From Candolleomyces eurysporus (lineage: Eukaryota > Basidiomycota > Agaricomycetes > Agaricales > Psathyrellaceae), in assembly GCA_027579435.1 (NCBI GenBank), contig JANBPK010001478.1:1-64000 (forward strand): DNA of 64,000 bases, written 5' to 3'. The notes under the pieces were generated by a model. It did no database searches. It was not told the DNA's origin and was given only the letters and a program-made list of their open reading frames with translations. Positions 22,101 through 33,127 of the stretch are shown here, in pieces (position 1 is the first letter of the stretch; every line of letters starts with the position of its first letter). A program made the position numbers and the translations under genes.

Positions 22101-22389
22101 ACGCCAATCAATCAGCCGTATATAAATTTGTGGTCTACGATGGCGGCTCTGCAGGAATCAGCAGCAGAGGCACAGGGTTTATATCAAATTCAATATCAGT
22201 TAGCTTTAGTGTTGGCGGCAGCGGAATCTTGACAATTCCTCATGAACTGTGAACGTTAACCGCGAACCGCACTTGTGGATTTGTTTGGTGCAAGACGTGA
22301 AGCCAAACATATAACAACGGGAAGCCGACGTTTCGTTCCTTCCATCCTAAGCTCTTCCTTCGAAAGTTGATTCTGTTCCTCGTTCTCAG
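22101..22389. other. Spacer, shared with other repeat units
   Basis: No gene is seen. Contains 'tttgtttggtgcaagacgtg' (about 22272), as near 7260 and 14020, and ends in a pyrimidine-rich acceptor-like 'cctcgttctcag'. Confidence 0.4.
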
Positions 22390-23930
22390 GATGCGAATGC
22401 TACAAAGAAAACGTCTCTCCGCGCTTTGCTCGAGGCACCGGCAAAGCGGCTGCCGTGATCGTACATGTCGACATTGGCATGCAGTCATTGACGGATGTGG
22501 TGCATAATCTGGACAGGAACCGGTGTGATTGTCCATGCTGGGGCATCACTGTTTGATGCTCGTGGAGAGCATGAGGGTGGGAGGAACGAGTCGATTATGT
22601 GGATGCAAGGTGTGTTTGTTTCTCCAGTTCCCTATTTTTCGCTCTAATCCCTCTTGTAGATATCCCCGGGCAGTCCTCTATCGTTCGACAGTACATGCGG
22701 CATGTAACCCAACTACATAGTGCTCAAGGCATCCCTGAAACTGCTCGATAGGCAATTCAGGTGCACATGTCCTGTCTGTTTCTCAGTCTTTTACATAGTT
22801 GCTCATCCGTTCTTACGCAGTGCAATGAGCGAACCCAAAGGACCCGTATATATCTGAGCTCTTTGCGAAGTGACGGAAGAGGACATTTTCCCATCGCTCT
22901 TCGACAGCCTCCCACTCTGGAGACCTTGAAAATTTCATTGTTATCCTCTACACTCGCGCCCTCAATCACATCTCTCATCACTCACGCCCTCCTCTCAGCC
23001 CAGCGTCCACTCATTATAAGCTCCCATCTCGGTCGGAATTCGAACGCTGTCAAGCCTCTACTGGGAATTTCGAGCCTTGTGGTTATACCTGCTTTCCAAG
23101 TGTGTCCGAGTAATCTCGGTGCCATCAAGTCATGCGTTCGGGCTGGGTACGACGTTCCTCACGCCTTGTCCCTATGGCACTCCCGAGGATGTCGGCTACT
23201 CCTACCACCACCTCACGACCGCCGACACGATCCTGGTAATCGACGCTACCTTGGATACCTTCCATCCCTTATCAGAGGCCTTCGCCGAGTGCTCGGATAT
23301 TTGTCCTGGATGAAGGCGATACTCAAGATGACGACGAAGATGACCGTGCAAGGAGGAATAGGAGAGGCAGAAGTGGTTGTGAGAGCCGATGCGGAGGTTG
23401 GGTCGGGTCAGATAGTAGAGGTTGTCAAAGGGCTTTTGGCGAAGGACGTAGGAGGGAGCAAAAGAGTCAAGAAGCTCTAGAGCAACGCGCGGAGCGACTT
23501 CGGAGAGCCGCGCTCGCAGACTCTCCGACCAAGACCTGACCGGTTCTTCCTTTCTTTCTCTTTGCTCCTCCTCGCCGTCAACGACGCTTTCGAGCCGGAG
23601 TCGGATTACATGCAGTCCCAACCACCCTGCGCAAGTCCATCGAACGTCTGACGACCTCCCGAGGGAAACTTACCCTCGTATCGAACGAGTCTATAACGAA
23701 CTTTCCCCTAGTTTGGGAGTACATGAGACCCGAGAGTCCCGTTGGTCGTGAAGGGAGGTCTGAGTACGATGAGCTCAGGGGGTCGAGTTCGTGCTGGGCC
23801 TTGGAAAATGCTGCTGGAACGCGTTTGGGTGCGGAAGTGACGGGGCTAGGGAGGAAGGAACGTTTGATTGTAGTGATTGTCCATGTTTGGGGTCCCAAAA
23901 GCTCTGGGTTTATTTCGACGGAGTCACNTT
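22390..23930 (+). pseudogene. Thiamine-diphosphate enzyme pseudogene 3, main part
   Basis: Collinear with 7428-8979. Pieces: 'FARGTGKAAAVIVHVDIG', 'VVHNLDRNR', 'SIVRQYMRHVTQL', 'AMSEPKGPVYI', 'LGRNSNAVKPL', 'ADTILVIDATLD', 'PSPSARIFVLD', 'EAEVVVRADAEVG', 'SNESITNFPLVWEYMRPESP' and 'ALENAAGTRLG'. The frame changes repeatedly (around 22560, 22800, 23060, 23300, 23500) and the GDGSF motif region near 23870 is deleted. It is clearly non-functional. Confidence 0.65.
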
Positions 23931-24310
23931 TTTTGCCTCTCTCAATTTCTCGTATTCTTCGATTCTGTCGCTTCTTGCGACTCGTTCGTTCGTTGCTTTC
24001 TCGTTCTTTCGTTTTAATCCTTCGTCTCATTTCTTATTTGGTTCGTCTTCCGTTTCCGTTGAATTCCTTTGATTTTTTTCATCTTTCAGCTCGTTCGTTC
24101 CTTTCTTTCGGCCATACCGTCTTGTCGAATTTCTTCTTAATTCGCTCGCTCTTTCCTTTTATCCAGTAATACAGCTCGTCCTTTGATTTGGTTTCTCTCA
24201 GTTTTTTAATTCCCTCACTTTGCTGTCTCGCCTTCGCGTTCCGCCGCCCTTATACCGTTGTACCTTTGTTTNCCTTTTTTCTCTTCCTTTCTCTCCGCTC
24301 AAAGCTCATC
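23928..24310 (+). repeat. Pyrimidine-rich tract 3
   Basis: T/C-rich sequence at the same break point inside the ThDP enzyme as the tracts at 8975 and 16684. N's lie at 23928 and 24272, next to T runs. Confidence 0.5.
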
Positions 24311-24876
24311 ACTTACGAGCTGACAATATTTTAACCTATCTAGCCATTCCTAACCATCATTTTAAACAGTAGGGGTTGGAAAGCACACAAGCTCTCAATG
24401 CTTTCCGTGCATCCTACTCTTCAACTTTCTCAAAGTCTGGATTCCTCGATTCACCAACTCGAAAACAAGGTCCACACTGCCAATGGAAACGTAGGAGCGA
24501 CGGGGGAGTACACACTCGGCAACATACCAGGCGACAAACTCACAACCGGATTCGGACCTCACCCACCAAACTATGTGGGTATCTTGAAGGGTGCGAGTGC
24601 AGGGTGGGTTTGGGTACGAAGGTTGGCGGGGATGTCATTGTTAAGGTCCCGATGGCGACGGCGTCTACGAATTCTACGATGGACGGGGAGACGGAGAGAC
24701 CGATCTGAGGGAAAAGAGAGTGTGCAGAGACGGATTGGGACAGTAAAGGTTGTTCTGGAATTTGCAGTTGAGGAGGGATTAGGAAGGTTTTGGAGGAAAG
24801 GAGAAGTGCGGTTTTGATGTGCGTTTGGAGGGGATATAGTAGGCGGTGATTCATGCCTAGATTGATGAGATTGTAG
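24311..24876 (+). pseudogene. Thiamine-diphosphate enzyme pseudogene 3, 3' part
   Basis: Contains 'PFLTIILNSRGW' (the NN motif changed to NS), 'KLSMLSVHPTLQLSQS', 'EYTLGNIPGDKLTTGFGP', 'PPNYVGILKGASAGWVW', then after frameshifts a tail related to 'SWRGYSRR' and the same stop context (TAG at 24874-24876). The stop is 271 bp before the ATG of NLR copy D. Confidence 0.6.
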
Positions 24877-25060
24877 GTCAGCTGACGCCAAGATGCTCAA
24901 ACTTAACGAAGCGTTCTCCTCCTGGGTGTTGCGGTTACTCGTGAGATACTTTTTTTTTTCTTGTTTCGACGCGCTGAATGCGGTAATCCCGACCATGAGG
25001 ACAGGCCAGGTCGGACCGTTGATGTTAAGCGCCGTCACCTCGAGAACTCACGGAGATCTC

Positions 25061-25074
25061 CACAGCCACGAAAG
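25061..25074 (+). promoter_or_regulatory. Shared NLR promoter block, copy D
   Basis: CACAGCCACGAAAG, 74 nt before the ATG of copy D, preceded by 'cacctcgagaa' at about 25036-25046. Confidence 0.5.
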
Positions 25075-25147
25075 ATGCGAAATTTAAGGGCCATCCTTCG
25101 ACACCGAGATTGCTGTCATACACACACTCTCTTCCATGTATCCCACT

Positions 25148-28100
25148 ATGTCGACGTCGCATTCCGACTCAGGCTCTGGTCAATACCATTCCAGCATTGA
25201 TAGTGAGTGGCTCGTTGCCTAGTCAGGCCCGGAGCTGACGAGCTACAACACCCCAGGAAATAATAGCGGATACCAGGTCTCGACGGCAAGGTCCAACACG
25301 GGCGACTCTCAAGACTGTCAACAGAGCAACTGGCACAATCATGCCGCCAGCGATGGTAGCCGTGGCTGTACGCATTTCTTGCAACTCTGGACCAAAGATA
25401 TACTGACATACACTCGTACTTTGCATTGATTGTAGTACTTTCCTCTCCGTTCAGCCTGCCCGTCTCAAATCCTCCCTTACACATTGGCAGCGACACCACC
25501 TATAGCTCGAGGGCTGAAGATGTGGTCGGCTTCCAGCCTGAAGGGTATGAAAGTAAAAATTACGCGGGCCGGGTTGGCGGTCTACCGAGTTCCCAAAGCA
25601 CCGGCTCAGGCTTGCAGTTGACTCAACTGATCAGCAACCCCCCGGGCTCTGATGAGAACGACCCTAGGACTGTATACAACGTGGCAGGCACCAGCATCTA
25701 CGGCCCGAGTATTGAAGGGATCATCGAGGGCCAAGGCTGTGGATGGAACGATACCACGTACCGCGTTGACGGGTACGGCTATGATGGATTGGGTGCTGAA
25801 GGTGTGTTCCGAGTTCCGCTGACGTACGAGCTGGACTGACACCGAGCATAGTGGTACCCTACTCCTCGATGCCTCAGGCTACTGTCGCATTGTCAATGAT
25901 TGGTCCGCAGGCATTCACGGGAGCCTTTGGCACTCATAACATGCCTGTATACTATGCTTATCCCTCTGAAAGTGCAGGTGAAGCTCTCGTGCTAGAGCTC
26001 GAGTAACACTGAAACTGATGTTTTGTGATTTGGTAGCTGCACAGTTCCAGCCCACTCCCAACGTGTCGACGCCAACTCTGCAGCTATCTCAACACAGTTC
26101 GCCCCACGATGCCCTCCATGCAACCCAGGGTCCGGAGGACCATGAGCGTGAGTAATTTCGATGCTCTGCTACATCCGGTTGGCCCTGACAGGGACACGAT
26201 GGTAGAACGTCACCAAGACCTGCATTATGGTGCGATACCCCACGCGAGCATCCAATCTTCGAATAGTATGTGCTTCCGCACTCAGCGCCACACCACCAAT
26301 CACCGCTCTGCGCCGTATTCAATCGTGTATCGTCAAGAAAGGAGCCGAGGACCGATATACAACGGTAATATTCACGGGAATGTCCACAACATTCAGATCA
26401 CAAACGTCGACGGTGCGCTACCAGTACGCTTCTCTGTGTCACATTCCGTTAAATGACATGTACTTGTAGGGGCAGTACTTGCATCTCTGGAAAAAAAACG
26501 CTGCGACGGGAGCGATGCACGACTCGAACGAACGGCACCCTCCCCCACAGTGCCACCCTGGAACGCGCGAGGCTGTGATATACCGTATTCTGGATTGGTA
26601 CGGATACCAAGCCAGACCTGATAAGCCTATCATGTGGGTTTACGCGCCTGCAGGATACGGAAAGACTGCCATTGCCGGGACGGTTGCAAAGAGATTGGAG
26701 GAGAAGCTCCCGGAGCTCAATTTCAGTCCTCTTGGGGCCACCNTTTTTTTTCTGGAGGACGTCCATGGAGCGCAACAGTCCCACACGTTTCATTATCACC
26801 CTCACCTATCAATTGTTCATATCCATCCCCGAACTCGCCCCCCATATCGAGAACGCTGTCAAGAGAAACCCTATAGTTCTCCGCAAGGCTCTAGAAGTTC
26901 AGCTGAAGAAGCTGATCATTGAGCCCTTCAAGGCGCTCGGAGACACAACAGACATGCCCAACCGGTTGATCATCATCGATGGACTTGATGAATGCATCAA
27001 CTCGGATCAGGAGTCTCGGGTCGACAAGAAGTATGCGGAAGACCAGGAAGCTGTCCAAATCCGGGTCCTTGACCTCATTCGCACTCTCGCTTCACATCAA
27101 CTTCCTCTTTCCTTCCTCATCCTCAGCAGACCGGAAGCATGGATTAAGCAGCACATTGAGTCAGAGCCGTTCGAGGATCTGGTGGAGCACGTGGACTTGT
27201 ACGAGGTTGGGGATCACCTGAAGGATGTCGAGACATTTGTGAAGGTCGAACTATCCCGCCTAGCCATTGACGAAGATGATTTGGTGGCGCATTTGGTCGG
27301 GGCGGCCAACGGACACATACTATATGCTGCCACCGTTATCAGACACATCGACTATCCGTATGGTGACCCTCGAACACGCCTCCGAAACATCCTCAACGAT
27401 TATTCGAATTCCAACCCTGACCTCGCCGACTCGACATCCTTCTCCTCTCTCTACGAGCTCTACCGACAGATCTTGCGGTCTTGCCCCGAAGGGAATCGAT
27501 CAGTGATGATAAATGTCCTTGAGGAGATCTGTGTGGCGTCCTCGTGTTTTGATGCTGGAGTTGGTATGCACCAGGCTGTCAGTATTTTCGATCATATCAT
27601 GGGTCGAGTGCCAGGTGCGGGCATGAAGGCCATAAGGGGTCTCCATGCAGTGCTCCGGTCTTCAAGCGGCGAGGCTCCTCCCATACACCATTTTTTCATC
27701 CATCGATCGTTCCCCGACTTTCTGTACGACCTCCGTTCTTCGCATGAATTTCATATCAATGAGGAGAAAGGATGCAAACGAATGCTACTGGGATGTCTGC
27801 ATTCCATGTCTTTCATCACATTGCGTAGCAAAGTCGATGAAGATCACATTCGGTTTGCTCTGAACTCTTGGCCAAAGTTGTCCATGTCTTGGAGCGGAGG
27901 TTGGCGAAACGGAATGCCTTACATGGCTGAATGTCCGGTTGATTTTATGGAGATGATGGAGAAGCTGCTGGACATCGACCTCACGGCCTGTTTATTCCAT
28001 ACCCTCACCCTTGATTTTTCTTTCCGATGGGCGCTGCATCCATATTCTGGCCTCTGCAACGACGATTCTTCCAACACCATTCTCTTCGGGGTCGACCGAG

Positions 28101-28495
28101 GGGTTTATGAATCCAACCCTCTTGTCAAGCGTGCCGTTTCGCATGTTGCGACTTCCCATAAAGCAGCGATTTCCCATGTGCTTCAAAAATACACCCCCGT
28201 CGACGATGAAAGGCCCAGTTACTTCCCCGGCGCCGTGTACGAGCATCTTCAGCAGCTATCAAGCCGTCCTGAGGACTGGGATTCCGATAGTGTTCTACAC
28301 GCGCTGAAAACTCTCCGGCAGGCGTCTCCGGATACATATGACAGCCTTATGGCCAGGGTTCAGCATGAATTATGTCGGGACATCACTTGTGACGATGAAG
28401 AGGAGGACACGAGATTTCATGCTCTCGTAGCGAATTATAAGGCTCTCATGGCTATAACCGATTGGCTTGAGGCCAATATGTGTGCGACGGGTTGA
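25148..28495 (+). CDS. NLR copy D: NACHT protein with an A-run frameshift
   Basis: Exons: 25148-25202, 25257-25367, 25436-25801, 25852-25977, 26037-26151, 26192-26412, 26470-28495. The sum fits 1006 codons only if the N at 26743 and one A of the eight-A run at 26491-26498 (seven in copy C) are left out. The first exon is diverged (MSTSHSDSGSGQYHSS). The leader ends in GPIYNGNIHGNVHNIQI. P-loop APAGYGKTAI, 'LIIIDGLDEC' and 'LILSRPEAW' are intact, and the region from 26200 to 27245 is nearly identical to copy C. After 27245 it diverges and ends with a longer acidic tail (DDEEEDTRFHALVANYK..). It may be a real frameshift allele or an assembly error in a homopolymer. Confidence 0.75.
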
Positions 28496-29658
28496 AGGGG
28501 TTCTATATGAGCGGGTAGTACGGTACTCAGATGTAGAGCAAATGAACTCGTGAAAATTCTCCTACCAATATTACTGTCCAAGCCATGGCTCAACAAACCG
28601 ATCAGGGTGTATGAGTTGCACAAGTTGAAAAGGTAGGCCAACTAAACACCGGATCCGTTTGGCTCCATGTTCCGAGCCAAAGAAGCGGAAAGTCGGACCG
28701 ATGGGGATGCCCGTTCGTGGTTCGTAACTCTCCATCTGCAGCCCAGTCTAGCCATACACGACCTGAGTTGGCCAAGGGTTAGGCCATCACCGTCTGTCAT
28801 CGTTCGTCGTCATCCGCGCATTGTCGGGTGCAGGGTCAGCCTTATTACCTGGGTGTCTAGTGGCTCTGCGTGCATTGATATCTACTGTCTCATCTTCCCC
28901 CACTGCTTTCAAGACCCTCATACAGTTCTGCTGCCAAGCACCCCCAGCAATCAAAACCAGCTGGAGATTGACTGGACAATAAAAGGCCCCGTTCTGAATT
29001 ATCTTTCTGTCTTAAACATACGATACCTCACCCCGAAAGGCTTAAGTAGGGTTTCATGAGGTAGGCGAGATCGAAAATTTTGACCGCATTCTCGAACGTA
29101 ATCCCATGGTAGAGATCTAGAAAAGCAACGAGCTCAAAGACGATGGTGGAAAGGCGCAAAGACATGATGGATAAGGGAATTTTTACTCAGGAATGCAATG
29201 GGTACACTGGCAAACTGGAACGAGGCAGTGACCGTTTCACAGTTTGACGACGACGACAAAAGAGTGACCTGTTTCCCACCATATCAACGCCCTCCTATCA
29301 GCCGCTACCCTCCATTAACCATCGAAAGTGTACATAACCATCGGTCATGTACATAGCGTTGTTGGCTGCCAGGAGGTCAATTTTACAGGGTACCTTCAAC
29401 ACGAACCACGTTCGGCCAATTGTCATGGGCTACCTATCGATCAAACGCTCTCCAAAAGTACGTTCAGAGTTAATTTCGCGAAGTCGGTGAAATCGAGTTG
29501 CGAAATTAGACTCGAATTGTGACTGTGAATGTGCCTAGTGTCAGCAAGGCAACTCATGAAGTACACTTTTTTCTCGTTATGACAGGGCTGGTTATACCGT
29601 GATTGACATAGAATCTAGGCTGTCAATTGCCGGAACCTCGAGAAATCGGGGTGATCTT
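28496..29658. other. Intergenic D to E, NLR trailer then unassigned sequence
   Basis: The first ~140 bp is the NLR trailer ('gtacggtactcagatgtagag', 'atgaactcgtgaaa'). Unlike the other intervals it has no ThDP-enzyme remnant. A 130-residue frame at 28667-29059 matches nothing I recognise. At 29474-29527 is one arm ('gcgaaattagactcgaattg' then 'tgactgtga') of the inverted repeat also found at 40281. Confidence 0.45.
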
Positions 29659-29672
29659 CACAGCCACCAAAG
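29659..29672 (+). promoter_or_regulatory. Shared NLR promoter block, copy E
   Basis: CACAGCCACCAAAG (one change from the other copies), 63 nt before the ATG of copy E, preceded by 'aacctcgagaa' at about 29634-29644. Confidence 0.5.
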
Positions 29673-29734
29673 CTCTAAATGGTGTGACGTCCATCCATTA
29701 ATACCATTGCTATCGCCCTTTCTCATGTACCACC

Positions 29735-32700
29735 ATGTCGATGTCGAATTTCGACCCAGGCTTTAATCAGTACCATCCTAGCATCGACGGTGAGAAGGTT
29801 ATTGCCTAACAGGCCCAGAGCTGATCAGTGGGCTCCAACACTCCAGTAGAAAATCGTGGATGCCAGGTCCCGACTGCAGGGTCGAATCCAGGCGGCTCTC
29901 AAGATCGTCAAGAGAGCAACTGGCACGATCATACTGCCAGCGATGGTAGCTATGGCGGTAGGCACCTCTTGCTACTCCGGATTCAAGATGCTGATATGTG
30001 GTCTTGCATTGTGCGTAGTACTTCCTTCCCCGTTCAGCCTGCCCCTTTCCACTCCCCCCTTCCACTCTGACCACGACCATGAAGCGGACTGTATTAGCGG
30101 ACTATCGACGTCCCAAAGCACTTGCTCAGGCTTGCAGTTGGCTCAACTTCCCATAAACGCTCAAGGCTATGATGAGAACGATCCCAGGGTTGTATACAAC
30201 GTGGCCGGCTCGAACATCGACGGTTCGATTACCGAAAGGATCATCGGGGGCCAAGGCTACGGGGGGAACGATGCCACATATAGCGTTGATGAGTACGGCT
30301 GTGATGGATCGGGTGCTGGGGGTGGGTTTCGAGTTAGACTAGCGTACGAGCTGGACTAACACTGAGCATAGTGGTACCCTACTCCTCAATGTCCCAGGTT
30401 GCTGTTGCGTCATCGGTGGTTGGTCTGCAGGCATCGACGGGAGACTTCGGCGCTCAGAACATGGCAGTATACAATGCGTATCCCTATGAAAATCCAGGTA
30501 ACGGACTTGTGCGAGAGCTCAAGTGACAATCAAGCTAACATTCTCTGTTCTGGTAGTCGCACAGTCCCAACCCACTACGAACGCGTCGACGTCAGCCCTG
30601 CAGTTAACTCAGCACAACTCGCCCTGCGATCCCCTCCATGCAACCCAGGGTCCGGAGGACTTTGAACGTGAGTTATTCTATTATATTGGATCGGCCCTGA
30701 CAGGGACGCGATGGTAGAACGTTTCCAAGACATGCCTTATGGTCCGATACCCCATGCGAGCATCCAATTTTCAAACCGTATGTGTTTCCGCGCTCAACGC
30801 CGCACCGTCAACCACCGCTCTGCGCCGTACTCGATTGTGTATCGTCAAGAAAGGAGCCAAGGACCGATATACAACGGTAGTATTCACGGCAACGTCCATA
30901 ACTTTCAGATCTCAAACATCGATGGTGCGCAACTATCACCCTTCTCCCTGTAGCATCCGTTGCATAATACGTGCTTGTAGGGGTACTCGAGTACCTGAAA
31001 GAACACGCTGCGACGGGAGCGATGCACGACTCTAACGAACGTCTCCCTCCCCCGCTCTGCCACCCTGGAACACGCGATGCCGTTATACATCTTATTCTGG
31101 ATTGGTACGGATACCAAGCCAGACCTGATAAGCCTATTATGTGGGTCTATGCGCCTGCAGGATATGGAAAGACTACTATCGCTGGGACGGTGTCCGAGAG
31201 GCTGGAAGCGAATTCGAGAGAGCTGAACTTCAATCCCCTCGGAGCCACGTTCTTTTTCTGGAGGACGTCCACGGAGCGCAACAGTCCCGCGCGTTTCATC
31301 ATCACCCTCGCTTACCAACTTTTCATTTCTATCCCTGAAATCGCTCCCCACATCAAGATCGCCGTCAAACAAAATCCCATGATTCTCACGAAGACGCTGG
31401 AGGTTCAGCTGAAGAAGCTGATCATCGAGCCTTTCCAGGCGCTTGGAGACACGAACGGCATGCTCAACAGGTTGATCATCATCGATGGACTTGATGAATG
31501 TATCAACTCGGATCGGGAGTCTCGAGTCGTTAAGAAGTATGCAGAAGACCAGGAAACTGCCCAAATCCGGGTCCTCGACCTCATCCGCTCTCTCGCCTCA
31601 TATCAACTTCCCCTTTCATTCCTAATCCTCAGCAGGCCGGAAGTGTGGATTAAGCAACACATCGAGTCAGCGTCGTTCGAGAATCTGGTGGAGCACGTGG
31701 ATTTGTACAAGGTTGTGGATCACCTGAAGGATGTCGAGACATTTGTGAAGGCTGAACTATCTCGTCTCGGCCTTGATGAAGAGGATTTGGTGACGGGATT
31801 GGTGGAGAGGGCCAACGGACACATGCTCTACGCTTCCACGGTTATCAGACATGTTGACTGTCCATACGACGACCCTCAAACACGCCTCAAGAATATCCTG
31901 ACCGATTATTCCAATTACAACCCTGATCTTGCCCATTCGACACCCTTCGCCTCTCTCTACGAGCTCTACCGCCAGATCTTGCGATCTTGCCCTGAAGGGA
32001 ACCGCTCGTTGATGATGGATGTTATCGAAGAGATTTATGCGGGGTCCTTCTGTTTTGCCGTTGGCGTTGGGGTTCACCAGGCTGTCGGTGTTTTCGATCG
32101 TATCTTCGGTCGAGTGCCGGGTGCAGGTATGAAGGCCATTAGGGGTCTCCATGCGGTGCTCCGCTCGTCAAGCGGCGACGGTCCGGCTACAGAAACTTTT
32201 TTCATTCATCGGTCCTTCCCCGAATGTCTGAGCGACCCCGGCTCCTTGCATGAATTCCATCTTGATTGGGAAAAAGGACTGAGACGACTGCTGTTGGGAT
32301 GTCTGCATTCCTTGTCTTCTATCACATTGAGTAGTAGAGTGGATGAAGATCACCTTCGATTTGCTCTGGTCTCTTGGCCGTCGCTCTGCGTCAAATGGAT
32401 GGCGGTGTACAAAAGCGCACAGCCTGACACAGCTGGATATTGTGGTGATGTGGTAGGGATGGTCGGGAAGCTGATGGACGTCGACCTCAAGGCCTGTTTC
32501 GTTCATACGTTTACCCTCGATTTTCCCTTCTTGTTGGAGATGGATCCGTCCTCCGGCCTCTGCCACGACAATTCTTCCAATTATATCATCACAGAAGCCT
32601 GCTTGGCTATATATGAATCCAACCCTGGTGTCAAGCGTGCTGTCTCGCATGTTGTGAATTCCCATAAAGCGGCGATTCTCCACTTGCTTCATGCACATAC

Positions 32701-32992
32701 TCTCCAAACCGGTAAACTTTGCCTCTACTTCCCTCAAGCAGTGCATGAGCATCTCTGGGAGCTGTCAAACCGTTTTGAGGGCTGGGATTCTGACAGTGTT
32801 GTACATGCGCTGAAGACTCTCAGGCAAATGTCTTCAGACCTATTTGACAGCCTTATGGCTGATGTTGAGGGCAACTCACAGCGGGATTTGGAGGAAGGGC
32901 TCTACAACCATGAAGGGAACCAGAGGTACTATACTCTCATTTCTTTTATCCATGGCAATCTGTGTGCGGCATGTTGGAGGCGTTCTACATGA
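29735..32992 (+). CDS. NLR copy E: complete NACHT protein
   Basis: The cleanest copy. Exons 29735-29789, 29850-29957, 30019-30321, 30372-30497, 30557-30671, 30704-30924 and 30981-32992 join to 2940 nt (979 aa) with no N or frameshift. Residues 1-309 are a G/S/N/Q/Y-rich, probably disordered leader (MSMSNFDPGFNQYHPS at the start) ending in GPIYNGSIHGNVHNFQI. NACHT from about 325: 'AMHDSNERLPPPLCHPGTR', P-loop APAGYGKTTI at 367-376, Walker B 'LIIIDGLDEC' near 474-483, sensor-1-like 'LILSRPEVW' near 524-532. The C-terminal ~450 residues are helical-looking with 'FIHRSFPECL' and no WD40, ankyrin or TPR repeats. The paralogues' TGA is TGG here, adding five residues (WRRST). Fungal NLRs trigger non-self responses; ligand unknown. 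Confidence 0.88.
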
Positions 32993-33127
32993 ACAGGTAG
33001 CACAGTACTCAAATGTAGGGCAGATGAACCCATTAACATTCCCCACTAATCCCGTCAAAGTTGTGGCTCTCCAATGTAACCTGATTCACTTTTATTAATC
33101 AATGATCATCATATTCTACAAGGTAAG
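32993..33127 (+). repeat. NLR 3' trailer, copy E
   Basis: 'cagtactcaaatgtagggc' and 'gatgaacccattaac' correspond to the trailer of the other copies; similarity fades after about 33070. Confidence 0.5.

Noticed and set aside
28667..29059. 130-codon frame between NLR D and E
   Set aside because: No recognisable motif and not conserved in the other intervals of the array.
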